A DNA stretch of 64,000 nt from Nissolia schottii (lineage: Eukaryota > Streptophyta > Magnoliopsida > Fabales > Fabaceae). The translations under genes were made by a program, and so were the position numbers. Where the stretch lies: positions 248,001-312,000 of the forward strand of contig QANU01098975.1 of the NCBI GenBank assembly GCA_003254905.1. The letters are read 5' to 3'. Shown here one piece after another: positions 35,387 through 46,225 of the stretch (position 1 is the stretch's first letter; each line of letters starts with the position of its first letter). Below the pieces are notes generated by a model that saw only the letters and a program-made list of their open reading frames with translations, ran no database searches and was not told where the DNA came from.

Positions 35387-37064
35387 TGGTATTATAACTC
35401 ATTTGATTAAGCTCCTTAACTTTTATTATAAATTCAATGATGCAAACCAGTCGTTATTTTTTTTTTTTGACGGGGTGAATTAGTTATTATACTATTATTT
35501 CTGTTGGAAGTGTATCCTTGATCGGGTGCGTATCCACTGTCCATTGGCACAAGTAATAAATCTTCGGTAGGTGAGAGAAAATGACTCGTTAGACATAATT
35601 ATATTAATATTTATTGTTGTTATAATCATGTGATAATTCTGAACTTTCATGTTTAATTATATTTTGAACTTGTCAGTTGTAATTCTGAATAATAGTTATA
35701 GACTTGTGTTACTTATTTATATTTTGGACATACTAAAAATATATTAAATTGTTATTTTATTATATTTATTTAAATTTTAATGTATTTATTTAATTGTATT
35801 CAACTGTTTCAATTATTGACTCATTAATTAAATTAGGGATCCATTTAATATGAAATGGAGGGAGTATTAATTAAAACTTAAAAAAATGAAAAATGTTCAG
35901 ACCTTATTTAATTGTTGTTCACCCACGTTGATTTTATAAAATATTACAAGACTTAGAATTCTCCTTTTATTCTTACATAATTGAGAATTACTATTTTTTA
36001 AATTATTGAATTTTAATACTCTATATCCTAATTAATTGGGGAATCAAAGTTTGAATATAGTAATATACAGATAGATAGGTCGAGAATAAGTAACAACTAT
36101 ATTTTTGACAAAAAAGAAAGACATTTTGCATGAGGCAGATCATATAGGATCATGCGATATTATTAATTAAATAGTTTCCAAACCTCTAAGATATTATTAA
36201 CTAGTAGCATGGACCTGCTCGTAGAAATTTACGGCACCCCATATATGTTTTCGAAAGTGCTGTTTGGACTACTCTTTCGATTTATCTATCATTCAGTCTA
36301 TCTATGTATATGTATACTATATTAAACTTCTTTTGCTTGCTTTGTCACATAAAAATATATAGCTACATACTTAAAATGCTTAAAATGTCATATGACAATA
36401 ATTTTACTACAGAGCCATATTGAATTTATCTAAACAAAGTTTGATTATTTTAATTTTTTCTTATATTTTTATTTACTCTTGACTTCTAATTTATTTTATT
36501 ATTTATGTTTTCTTGACTTATTCGTTTCTTTTTTGTTAACAATTGGCTTTTAACATTTTACAAAATTTAAAATTTAAACCTTAAATGTTTTTTCAAGATC
36601 ATCTTAAGTTGAGAGATCAATAATACTAATAATTATTTATAAAATTTAGTAATTCAAGTATTATCTCCTTTCATCTTGTGACAAGGGATAAATTAAATGA
36701 GTCGTATTTGAATCTTACGGAGGACCTATAATGTATTTGAGCTAAAATATAATTATTTATAAAAAAAATAATACTAATAATTATTTTAAAAGATAATAAC
36801 AATTTATATTGAAAAGAGTTAGTCACATAAAACGTAACCAACCAATTAACTTGAAAGTTTTGTAATATCATATATGAATATTTTAAAAATATATTACACA
36901 ATTCATTCAATTCAATCATGTGTTATCAGACTCACATAAATAATTTACTCTTACATTAATTACATTTATTCCATAAAAATTTAACTGCAATTGAGTATTT
37001 TTAAAATTATGATACATTCATTTATCAATTTAAAAACCATATTTATACTAAAAGTTATTATCAT

Positions 37065-37106
<42 letters not shown>
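37065..37106. repeat. AAT trinucleotide microsatellite
   Basis: About 13 consecutive AAT/ATA units. Confidence 0.95.
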
Positions 37107-37735
37107 CAGTTTTTCCTTGCTCTACACATGCACACAACCAACCATTACTTTAATATGGAAACTTCAGTAGTGGATAACACGCATTCGCATAAAAAACAAT
37201 AAAGGCGTGACAAGCATGGTTAGTATCAATCATCCTTGCAATATTATAATTTTAAAAAAAAAAAAAAAGGAATTTATAATTTTATCCTCAATTTTTTTTT
37301 CTTCCCTCTGTCTCACATCAGCCGGCACAGAAACACTCCCACCACACAACTCCTTCCCTCGCCGCCGGTGTCCTCTCTGCCAGCAACCTCTCCACTACCG
37401 CAACTTCGTTAAGATCCTCTACCCCTCCGCTCCACTATATATCTCTTCCACCTCGCGCCATTTGTACGGATCTCCCTTGACAGATTTAACGACGTTCTTC
37501 CATGATCTTCTTCTGCCCCTGAATCTGCGCTGAGATCGAGTAAAAGCTTCGAGACGTCGGGCATCACGTGTCCAGCTGGTGCCATGTCGCTAGCGTTGTC
37601 ACGGTTGTCGAGGTCGAGACAGAGATCTGGTAACGAAGAGGAGCCTAGTGTTTGTATTTTTAATTTATAAGTATCATGGCTTTTTTTTTTTTTGTGCATC
37701 CAAGGTGTCCACTAGTGACCGTAATAACCGTTAAG

Positions 37736-37905
37736 AATAATATATATTATGTTTGATTTAATTTGATTTGATTGTGATTTGTTTTTGGTCATTGAGTTTT
37801 GGTTGTATTTTCAGTCTATAAATAAGCTCTCCTTTTATTGTAAATTAATTCAAAACAACTCAGATAATGCAGTTGTTATTTCTTTGTTATCTATCTTTTT
37901 CCTGT
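37736..37905 (+). repeat. Diverged relative of the second copia LTR
   Basis: The string 'CATTGAGTTTT ... TTTTCAGTCTATAAATA AGCTCTCC ... TTTATTGTAAAT ... GTTATTTCTTTG' follows the same order as the LTRs at 44296-44487 and 50679-50882, but is diverged and contains a short extra segment. It is probably an old lone LTR of that family. Ends are not clear. Confidence 0.45.
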
Positions 37906-38252
37906 ATTTTTTGGTATCTCATTTATCTGTTTCTCCACGATATTTAACAATAACAATCATCTCGCAGTAATTGAGTTCATATCAATGTAGTAAACTGTTG
38001 GCCAAAAATTATAATTCTATTCTCAAGAGTGAAATCAAACCTGTACCAATATAATTAAGGGACACATTGCCATATAAATAAAATTCTTAATTATTTTCTT
38101 TTTGAAAAAGAGAAAAAATAAAGAGTAGAGTACTTACTCCAACCCTCCAAGTATCTATAAATAACAGTGCTTATAACATATTTATCTCACAATCAAATAA
38201 CACTACTGAGAGAGGAACAACTAGTTAGTAGTGCGGTACTGTTCCAACCCCA

Positions 38253-41200
38253 GTGGAAGGGATCATGCAACTACCGTACGACATGACCGTGAAGTTGTTG
38301 CTTGCTTCAATGGAGCGCAACTTGCTCCCTGACCCTGTCATTAGGAGACTCACGCGCTTCCTTTTGTCCACGCGCCTACGCTCCGGTTACAAGCCTTCCT
38401 CCCAACTTCAGCTCTCTGACCTTCTCCAATTTGCACATTGTACTCTATTCTCTCGCTTGATCTCTCTCTTTCTCACTTTCATTTTATATATTTTTGGATA
38501 TGCGGTTGTTTAATAATTTTTTCTTAGACACACGTACACAAAGTGACAAAGTTAATAGATCTCTCACACACACACATATATAAATTTATTTTTAATAATA
38601 CTTATGAGACATATTTTTTTTTCTAAGAAAATTGTTAAACAGGTGACTATCTAAGACACTTTTTTTTTTCTTCTTAGTCTTTTGTGAAAAATGGAAGGAT
38701 GAATATGTTAAACAATGTTGGAATAAACGTACGTGTGATTCTCTTTCAGCTGTGCAAGAGATGCCTATTGCAGTGGACACTGATAAGACGAAATCTGAGT
38801 ATTATGAAATGCCAACCTCTTTCTTCAAGCTGCTGCTCGGAAAGAATCTCAAATACAGGTATAGTGCAGCCAGGGACGCTACGATAGATAATAAAGGGCA
38901 AATATTTGTTGGCAGTGTTATTTTGACACACCTTGGTATAACCACTTGCCTACCCTTCTTACAAACATTATAAGACTTTCACTCGCATCAATTAATATGA
39001 GTGTAAGCTCCATAACAATTAAAAGAGAGGTGATTAGGTAATTACACCAAAATTGATGTCAAAGTATCACTTTGAAATTTGTTATATATAATAAACGAAT
39101 CATTTTGTTGCTCAACAAATGTTATTAATTTGCAAATTTAAAGAAATTTTGGATGAATGACCGAAGCAACTCTTATTGACATGAATTGCCAACCTAATAT
39201 TATTAGTCATCCAACACATCATTTTATAATCAGTCTCACATGTTTTAAACTAAACGTAATTGAGCTAACATATATAGTTATACTTCTTTCTCTTCCTCCC
39301 ACCATAGTTAACTACGTCTCTCTCATTCACAAGAGCGACCCCTTCCCCACACTTTTGCAGCTCAGCTTTGCTCAAACACTCTTGTGCTAAAACGCTGCAA
39401 TATAATAGAAGAAAAAAAATGCACTATAACATATGCGAGATTTTCTTGGATGTCAGTAAGGTATTAATCCTCAGAAGTATAGTCACAGGGTGCTCAAACC
39501 ACAAAAAATTAAAAAAATAGTGAAGGGTGACCGACGGAGGTGTCGCTTGCGGTCGTCAGTTGAGTGGTTGAGCAGTGTGATTGAGATCAGTGTACGGGGG
39601 AGGGGTGGTTTTTTGTGAAAGAGGAAGAGATGGTTTGGAGAAAGAGAGAGGGGCTCAGTTAACTATGACTAGCTCAATTGGATTTAACTATGACTAGATG
39701 ATTAATGGACTGAACAAATGCCATGTTAAAGGAGTGAGAGACAGAGAAAAAGTAAGAAGAAAAAGGTAAATAATACAAGTGAGAGAAAGAAACACTAAAA
39801 AGAAAAAGTAAATAATAATTGCAATGTATTTTGTGAATTATTATAAGGTGTTTGAGATAATTTGGTGTAAAAAAAAATACACTTGATAACTTAATGTAAC
39901 ATTTTCCAAATGTATGAACTGGTGGATGCAGTTGTAGTTACTTCTCTTCTGCCTCAAAGACACTGGACGATGCTGAAGAAGCAATGTTGGAACTCTACTG
40001 CGAGAGGTCAAACCTGAAGGATGGTCTCACAGTTCTTGATGTGGGATGTGGTTGGGGATCACTGGCTTTATACATTGCCAAGAAGTACCGTAACTGCAGG
40101 GTTACGGGAATCTGCTATTCCACATCTCAGAAAGACTATATTGAGGAGCAGTGCCGGTATATATGCATAAGCTGCTTCATATATATGCTTTCTTTCCAAC
40201 TCATTTCTTCGCTCAAACCTTTATTTCTCCTCCCTTGTTTAGACAAACGACTCTTACATGGCGTCAATATTTAGTCTAGGAAGCATGAACATTCTTGTTA
40301 TGCCTCCATATTTGATACTCTACATATACTTATATATTAAGACATTTGTATAATACATGTGTCTTAAGTATTTAGAAGCGTCCAATTAAAAAATAAGTTT
40401 TTGTTTAGACATGCATCTAACATGCCTCAAAAACTTTTATGTTTCATGTATCTAAAAGTGCCCAAATAATTTTTTTTTCTTCTAACACGTCTCAAAATTT
40501 TTTGGGATGCGCCCTAATTTGTATTTTCAAAATTATGTATGTTTGGCCTGTTAATGATATCAGACGGGGGTGAGTATTTGCACAAAGTTTCGCACATTAT
40601 TTATGGAGCTACTTATCTTTTTCCTTTTTTTTTATTGGAGAAGCATAAACCCTTAAAAAGTTGAAAGACTTAACTTCATGCCAAAATTTGAGCAATAAAA
40701 ACAATAAAAATTTAGTAACTTGACATAATTGAAAAATCAAAATATTATTACAAATCTTAAACTTTATATATTGCACTCTTTTTAAGACTTTGTTAACAAG
40801 TGTTTTTAGGTCACTTGTTAAAATATTATAAAGAAAAATGTTTTAACTTTTTTAAAGTATTTATTACACTGATGATTTAAAAAAAATTATGTTTTCAATA
40901 AAAATTGTCTACTTGTAATTTTTTTAACAAATATCCTGTGTCGTGCGTCATAGTAATATTTAGCTTGAAAATCAATATTGCATGATGATCAAAATCACTT
41001 GCTAACGTCGGCTCTCTTGCCAGGGATCTTCAGCTGCAAAATTTGGATATCATTTTTGCAGATATTAGCACTTTTGAAATGGAAGCTTCTTATGACAGAA
41101 TATTTTCCATAGCAATGTTTGAGGTTAGATTTTGTGGATAAATAAGAGCCCATTTCGATCTGCTTAAAGAAATTACTTCTTTTACTTATACTTTTAAATA

Positions 41201-42450
41201 TAATTTTTCTATAATGTTTTTTTTAATTAAAAATTACACTTTTATCTAATTTTTTTAAAAATAAAACATTCTAAACTTGAAAAAAAATACATTTGATCTT
41301 GTTTCAAGAAAAATACTTTTTTTTAAAAAAAAATTATATTTTAACACGTGTTATTTTGAAAAAAAAATTATAAGTTAATCTAAACTGGTCTAAATCTACA
41401 TTCTGTGATTTATTAAATGTAAAAGTCAATTTTGACCTTTGACGCAGCATATGAAGAACTACAGAGAACTTCTCAAGAAGTTCTCTAAATGGATGAAAGA
41501 GGACAGCCTTTTATTTGTTGATCATTTATGCCACAAAGCATTTGCTTACCATGTTGAGGTGAATCTTATATAGTTGTTAAATGGCTTATAGCCACCTTGG
41601 TTTCATGGTTGTTTTGATTATGATATAGTTTACATTCCATTAATTTACTTACTTGCTTCTTGTATAGGAAAACGATGAAATTGATTGGATTACTAGATAC
41701 TTCTTTGCTGGAGGAACTGTGCTTTCAGCAAATCTACTTCTTTATTTCCAGGCAAGTGCAACTAATTTTCTAGCTTTGTTATTAGCTGATGGTATTGTAT
41801 GTTTTTTCTATGGGATATGATGAGGTTAGAAAAAAAAAAAAACTCTAAAATTGAATTTTTGTTTTCCTCTTAAAAACATTTTTTTTCTTCTTAAGAAGAA
41901 AATTAGAAATACTGAGTATTTTGAATAATATTAATGACATGAATAGGTTATTCAATATGTACTAATGTTTTGACATTAAATTGGTTTTAAAATAATACTA
42001 GATATTCCAAAATGCCACAAAATAATCTAACAGATTTAGCTCACGTGTGTGATTGACCTATTTGGTGATGTATGCAGGATGATGTTACTGTGGTCAAGCA
42101 TTGGCTGGTTAATGGAAAACACTACTCCCAGACCAGGTTAAAATCAATTAAACTGCCCAATTATTTTACAGCATTAATATCCTTGCCATATCCTTCCATC
42201 CATAGTTAATTTGCTTATAAAACTTGTTGCTAAAGCAAAGAGGAGTTTATGCTGCAGTGAAGAATGGGTGAAAAGAATGGACAAGAGCATGAGTTCCATC
42301 AAGCCTGTTATGGAATCAACTTATGGGAAGGGTTCTGCCGTCAAGTGGACAGCCTACTGGAGAACATTCTTCATAGTTATGGCAGAGCTCTTCGGATACA
42401 ACAATGGCGAAGAATGGATGGTGTCACACCTACTTTTCAAGAAGAAATAA
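38253..42450 (+). CDS. Coclaurine N-methyltransferase-like protein, copy A
   Basis: Eight exons: 38253-38439, 38750-38858, 39932-40156, 41024-41123, 41448-41558, 41668-41751, 42078-42136 and 42258-42450. They join into 355 codons, the same exon sizes as copy C. It is a SAM-dependent methyltransferase of the cyclopropane-synthase/coclaurine N-methyltransferase family; the plant housekeeping members (At4g33110/At4g33120 type) have no firm substrate. Motif I is [10 protein letters not shown] (134-143). Oddities: the codon at the family start is GTG (38253), so translation would begin at ATG 38265 and lose four residues. Residue 204 is Ala (codon 41112-41114) in 'SIAMFEH', where copy C has Glu. 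'FVDH' replaces 'FVHH'. Intron 6 uses a GC donor (CAG|GCAAGT). Intron 2 is long and repeat-rich. It may be a weakening duplicate. Confidence 0.85.
39040..39895. mobile_element. Possible TIR element in copy A intron 2
   Basis: The left edge has TACACCAAAATTGATGTCAAA. The right edge, reversed, has TACACCAAATTATCTCAAAC. The interior contains no open frame of note. The inverted ends suggest a DNA transposon remnant, but I see no target-site duplication. Confidence 0.35.
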
Positions 42451-44295
42451 ATAAAAGGCCCCCCAATCTCATTTTATTTAAATAACGGCACAATGCGTGA
42501 GAGTTATTATATTAACTCATATCTTATTTATTATTATATGAGATTGTTATTATGTTCATATTTTAATAAAATCTCATTTAATATTAGATAAAATGTGAGT
42601 GGACACAATATTCTATGTAATTTATTTGGGTTGTTTGCATTCCATTTTTGCCTTAATTTATAGACTTTGGCATCTAATGCCTTGGTGTGTGTTTGATTCT
42701 GTTCTTATAAAATTGATGGCTTGGTGTGTGTTTGATTCTGTTTTTATAAAATTGACTGTGTCAAGATTAATTTTATAACAATTAATTTTGAAGTAAAGTA
42801 TATGTTTATTTGAAGGTGCATGCTTTTATGTTTAAAGTTTTTAAAGCTTACTTACGTGACTAACCAAACAACGCCACATAAATGACGACAATAATTAAGT
42901 ATGAAAAATGTCTTTTATTATTATTACGTCCTTATAAATCTTAAATTTATAATAATAGCAAAATAATTTTTTAAAAACAAAAAAAAAATATATTTAAATT
43001 AATAAAATTAAATTTAGGTCCTTTCATTAAGGCCGTTTCTCACACAATCTAGAAAAGGCTAAGTGCCTGGTCCAACTGCTTCACACCACGCCCAAGTCCC
43101 AACCATCTCATTATCTGAAGCCAATTCTTGCCAGTTGCCACACACGAGCAAAACCAGCCATCACTCCCGCTTTTATAAATCCAACCACGTGTACTTCAAT
43201 GTCTGTTGCAGATAGAATAAATGATGGAGGGTATAGTTGCAAAATATGTTTTCGTTAACCTCATCTTTAATTAAATTAGTCCATATGGTACTGTTTAATT
43301 TGTCCACTTGTACGCAGCATTGAATGCCTGACGAAATTTTTTTGTGCGTATTCATCTATCATTTTACATTTTTTACTTTCTTTAAATTTTTTTTTGAAAA
43401 TAATGTTACATGTACTTATTAAATACGGAATGTCACGCAAAATCATAAGTCATTTATTATTTAATAAAATTTTAATAAGTCTTAACCTTGAGATATCATT
43501 TAATAATAAATAGATAATAAATCAATACGATATTAATAAATATAAATAATATTTTTTTTATATTTAAATCTTTTAAAATGAGATGTCTCATTTTTTAAAA
43601 TATCTTTTTTTTTTCATGTGCTTTTCTTTCTACAGGTGTTGGGTGTCCAACAATTCTTTTTTACACCAAACAATCATATAGACAGAGTAAACTAGATTGA
43701 CCTTTGTTTCTTTGAAATTCTAACAAAAATATTATTTCTGCTAAATAGCATGACGACTTACTACTCAAACATGCTCGGCAACGAATCGGATGGTAGTTGT
43801 GCTAAGTTTAAACGAATAAAAAAAATAAAATATAAAAGGAAAAATGATATTAACAGTGGGTGTGTGTCATGTATGAGTCATGCTTAAATAATTTATTATC
43901 AAATAATAAATATGTGTGTCAACACGATATCTCACACATAAATGAGTATAAATAACATATCATAACATGGTTCAATAGTTCTTTAATTTGAGTAGTTGAC
44001 AGCTATATATCATTCTGTTTTAGGGCTTTAAACCTATTGTTGTTGTTTAATTTTGCACCAAAAACTTTGTAAAGTAGTAATATGCTTTAACTCAAAATAA
44101 CATTGAAGATAGTGAGAGCTAGGTTGTTGTGTTCTGCATTTTTGGTTTCATTCAAATGGAACACGCTACAGATGTAAGTAGTAGTATTAGATCATTTAGA
44201 TAGCTGTATTGAAAGCCAGACAAATAAATAAGCACTTCAATTCATAGCAAGAGGAACAAACAATTAGTTGAGCACAAAACAGAAAAAAAAAAGTT
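42451..44295. other. Intergenic region after methyltransferase copy A
   Basis: No supportable gene. It has a 39-base tandem duplication (42682-42759) and several AT-rich segments with AATAACAT-type ends that may be MITE remnants (43396-43560, 43845-43975). The original upstream region of copy B ends here at the copia insertion point. Confidence 0.55.
42682..42759. repeat. 39-base tandem duplication
   Basis: Two adjacent near-identical 39-base units (TTGGTGTGTGTTTGATTCTG start) at 42682 and 42721. Confidence 0.85.
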
Positions 44296-44487
44296 TGTTA
44301 ATGATATGATTAATTTTATAAATAGTTGATTTGATTATAATTTGATATTGTAAATATTTGATTGATTGTATTTTGATTTTTAGCCGTTGGGTTTTCAGCC
44401 TATAAATAGGCTCTCCCCTTTATTGTAAATCACACACTTAGAAATACAAATATATTACCCTCCCATTGCTCTTGTTATTTCTTTACA
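44296..44487 (+). repeat. 5' LTR of second copia element
   Basis: 192 bases, TG...CA ends, with a TATAAATA-like promoter motif near 44400. It pairs with 50679-50882. Confidence 0.92.
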
Positions 44488-44500
44488 TGGTATTAGTTAA
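44488..44500 (+). other. Primer binding site of second copia element
   Basis: TGGTATTAG directly follows the 5' LTR; it is close to the tRNA-Met primer complement TGGTATCAG. Confidence 0.75.
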
Positions 44501-45186
44501 TCACTCTCTCTCTTCCCTCTAAACTCTATTGCTGCCTCTGTTTATCCGCCTCCTGTGCACCGTTTTTTCTCACTGCCGGCACTCCCATCTCCTGCGTCCT
44601 CCGCCACACCCGTAGGCGAAATTTGGCGTTGTTCTGACGTCTCACGCGCCTCGCAACGCTGTTGCACCGAAGTTCCACGCGCCACTGGTTCAGCCCCGTT
44701 GCACTCCTTCTTGCACGTGACTTGTCCAAGCCCAGCCCAGCTTCAGCCCATCTGCCTTGTTTTTTTGTTGCCTTTTAAAAAAAATTCCCCCTCTCTGCTA
44801 CCCCAACCCAAACCAAACCGAAGCAAGGAAAAAAAAATCCAAACCCTAACCCAAATCGAAAACAAAACAAAAAACACCAAACCCCAGTCAAACCACAACC
44901 TCAAGCCCAACCCACCCACAACCCACTACACTCCTAACCCAACCCACCCGTATACCCACCCCACCAGGTCTGTTGACTGGCTCCATGAACCTTGACCACA
45001 ACGCTGATGTGGCGCTACGCTACTAAGCAGTCATCTGCCACGTGTCTGTTAATGCTGACGTGGTGTGCTGACGCGGCAATCAAGTCAACCCTTCCTCTGG
45101 TTTTTTGGTGAGATAATTCCATTTTTGCAGTCATTTTTCATCAATTCAACCCTGAAAGTACTGTTCTCTTTTACCGTTGTGCTTAA

Positions 45187-46220
45187 ACATGGATAAATAG
45201 ATATTGCCCATCCTATTCCTGTTATCCTAAATGGTTCCAACTACACCTATTGGGTTGAGGCAATGCGTGGTTTTTTGAAGGGTCGTAAACTCTGACAATA
45301 TGTAACAGGTGATATTGTGTGTCCCGTTAAACCCAAAGATGATTCTGACGAAACTTTTGCTTACACATTGGAAGAATAGGATAGTAGGAATTAGCAGATA
45401 ATCACCTGGTTTCGCAATACCTCAACACCTAGCATTCATCTTCAGTTTGCCCAGTATGATATTGCCAAGGAGGTATGGAATCACTTGCAAAATCATTATA
45501 CTATTTTTGATTTATCTCATCAGTATCAACTTCTAAAGGAACTCCACAGTCTCAAACAAGCACCCGGACAAGCTGTTTATGAATTTCTGGCTCAGATGGA
45601 AGCTATCTGGGATCAATTGGCATCCTACGAACCTATCATGAAGCACAAAAGTGACGCTAAGCGATATGACGAGTATCATAATCGCACTAGGCTCATCCAA
45701 TTCTTGATGGCCCTCACTGATGACTATGAACCTATTCGAGCATCTATGCTCCATCANTCCTATGAACCTGTCATGAAGCACAAAAGTGACGCTAAGCGAT
45801 ATGACGAGTATCATAATCGCACTAGGCTCATCCAATTCTTGATGGCCCTCACTGATGACTATGAACCTATTCGAGCATCTATGCTCCATCAAGATCCCTT
45901 GCCCACTCTTGTGGATGCTCTCCTTCGTCTCAAGTATGAAGAAACCCGTTTAGGGCTCCTTAAACGAACTACAGATATGGTTTTTACAACTATTGATGAC
46001 ATAAGTAAATCTTGTGGACATTGTCATTGACTGGGACATATCCTTCCCGACTGCCCCACCATAAAATGTAGTACATGTAAGAAGAAATGTCATATCGCAT
46101 CCAACTCTAATGCTTTAGTTTGCCGCCACTGTAAAAGGTCAGGACACGTTATTGAGGATGGTCCCACTCGCCCACCAAGATGTGCTCATGTTAAGTCTCA
46201 ACAACGCTCCAGTTCTTCTA
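45187..46220 (+). pseudogene. copia gag remnant with duplicated block
   Basis: The gag region starts near 45187 with immediate stop codons, then is open at 45485-46030. It carries two CCHC-like knuckles further on (about 46015-46160), one with its Cys-His spacing broken by a stop. A 134-base block (45623-45756) is repeated at 45758-45891 with two substitutions visible, and the copies are separated by a single N. This is more likely an unmerged contig overlap than a real duplication. Confidence 0.8.
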
Positions 46221-46225
46221 AAGTC

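Larger units (their letters stand above)
31990..35450 (-). mobile_element. LINE retrotransposon, 3' part missing
   Basis: On the minus strand this has ORF1 with a DUF4283 domain and a degenerate zinc knuckle (33977-35386), a low-complexity linker (33395-33940) and an AP endonuclease domain (32028-33062). The usual reverse transcriptase and RNase H are absent: coding similarity ends in the endonuclease-RT linker near 31990. Every frame carries stops or shifts. LINE copies are normally 5'-truncated, so loss of the 3' end points to a later deletion or rearrangement. Confidence 0.85.
35451..38252. other. Intergenic region 5' of methyltransferase copy A
   Basis: No supportable gene. A T run lies at 35459-35469. 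It contains an AAT microsatellite (37065-37106) and an LTR-like segment (37736-37905). A TATA box (TATAAATA, 38156-38163) stands about 90 bases before copy A. Confidence 0.55.

Noticed and set aside
35858-35876. A second Stowaway element (ATGGAGGGAGTA end)
   Set aside because: A Stowaway-like end is present, but I found no matching inverted end or TA partner upstream.
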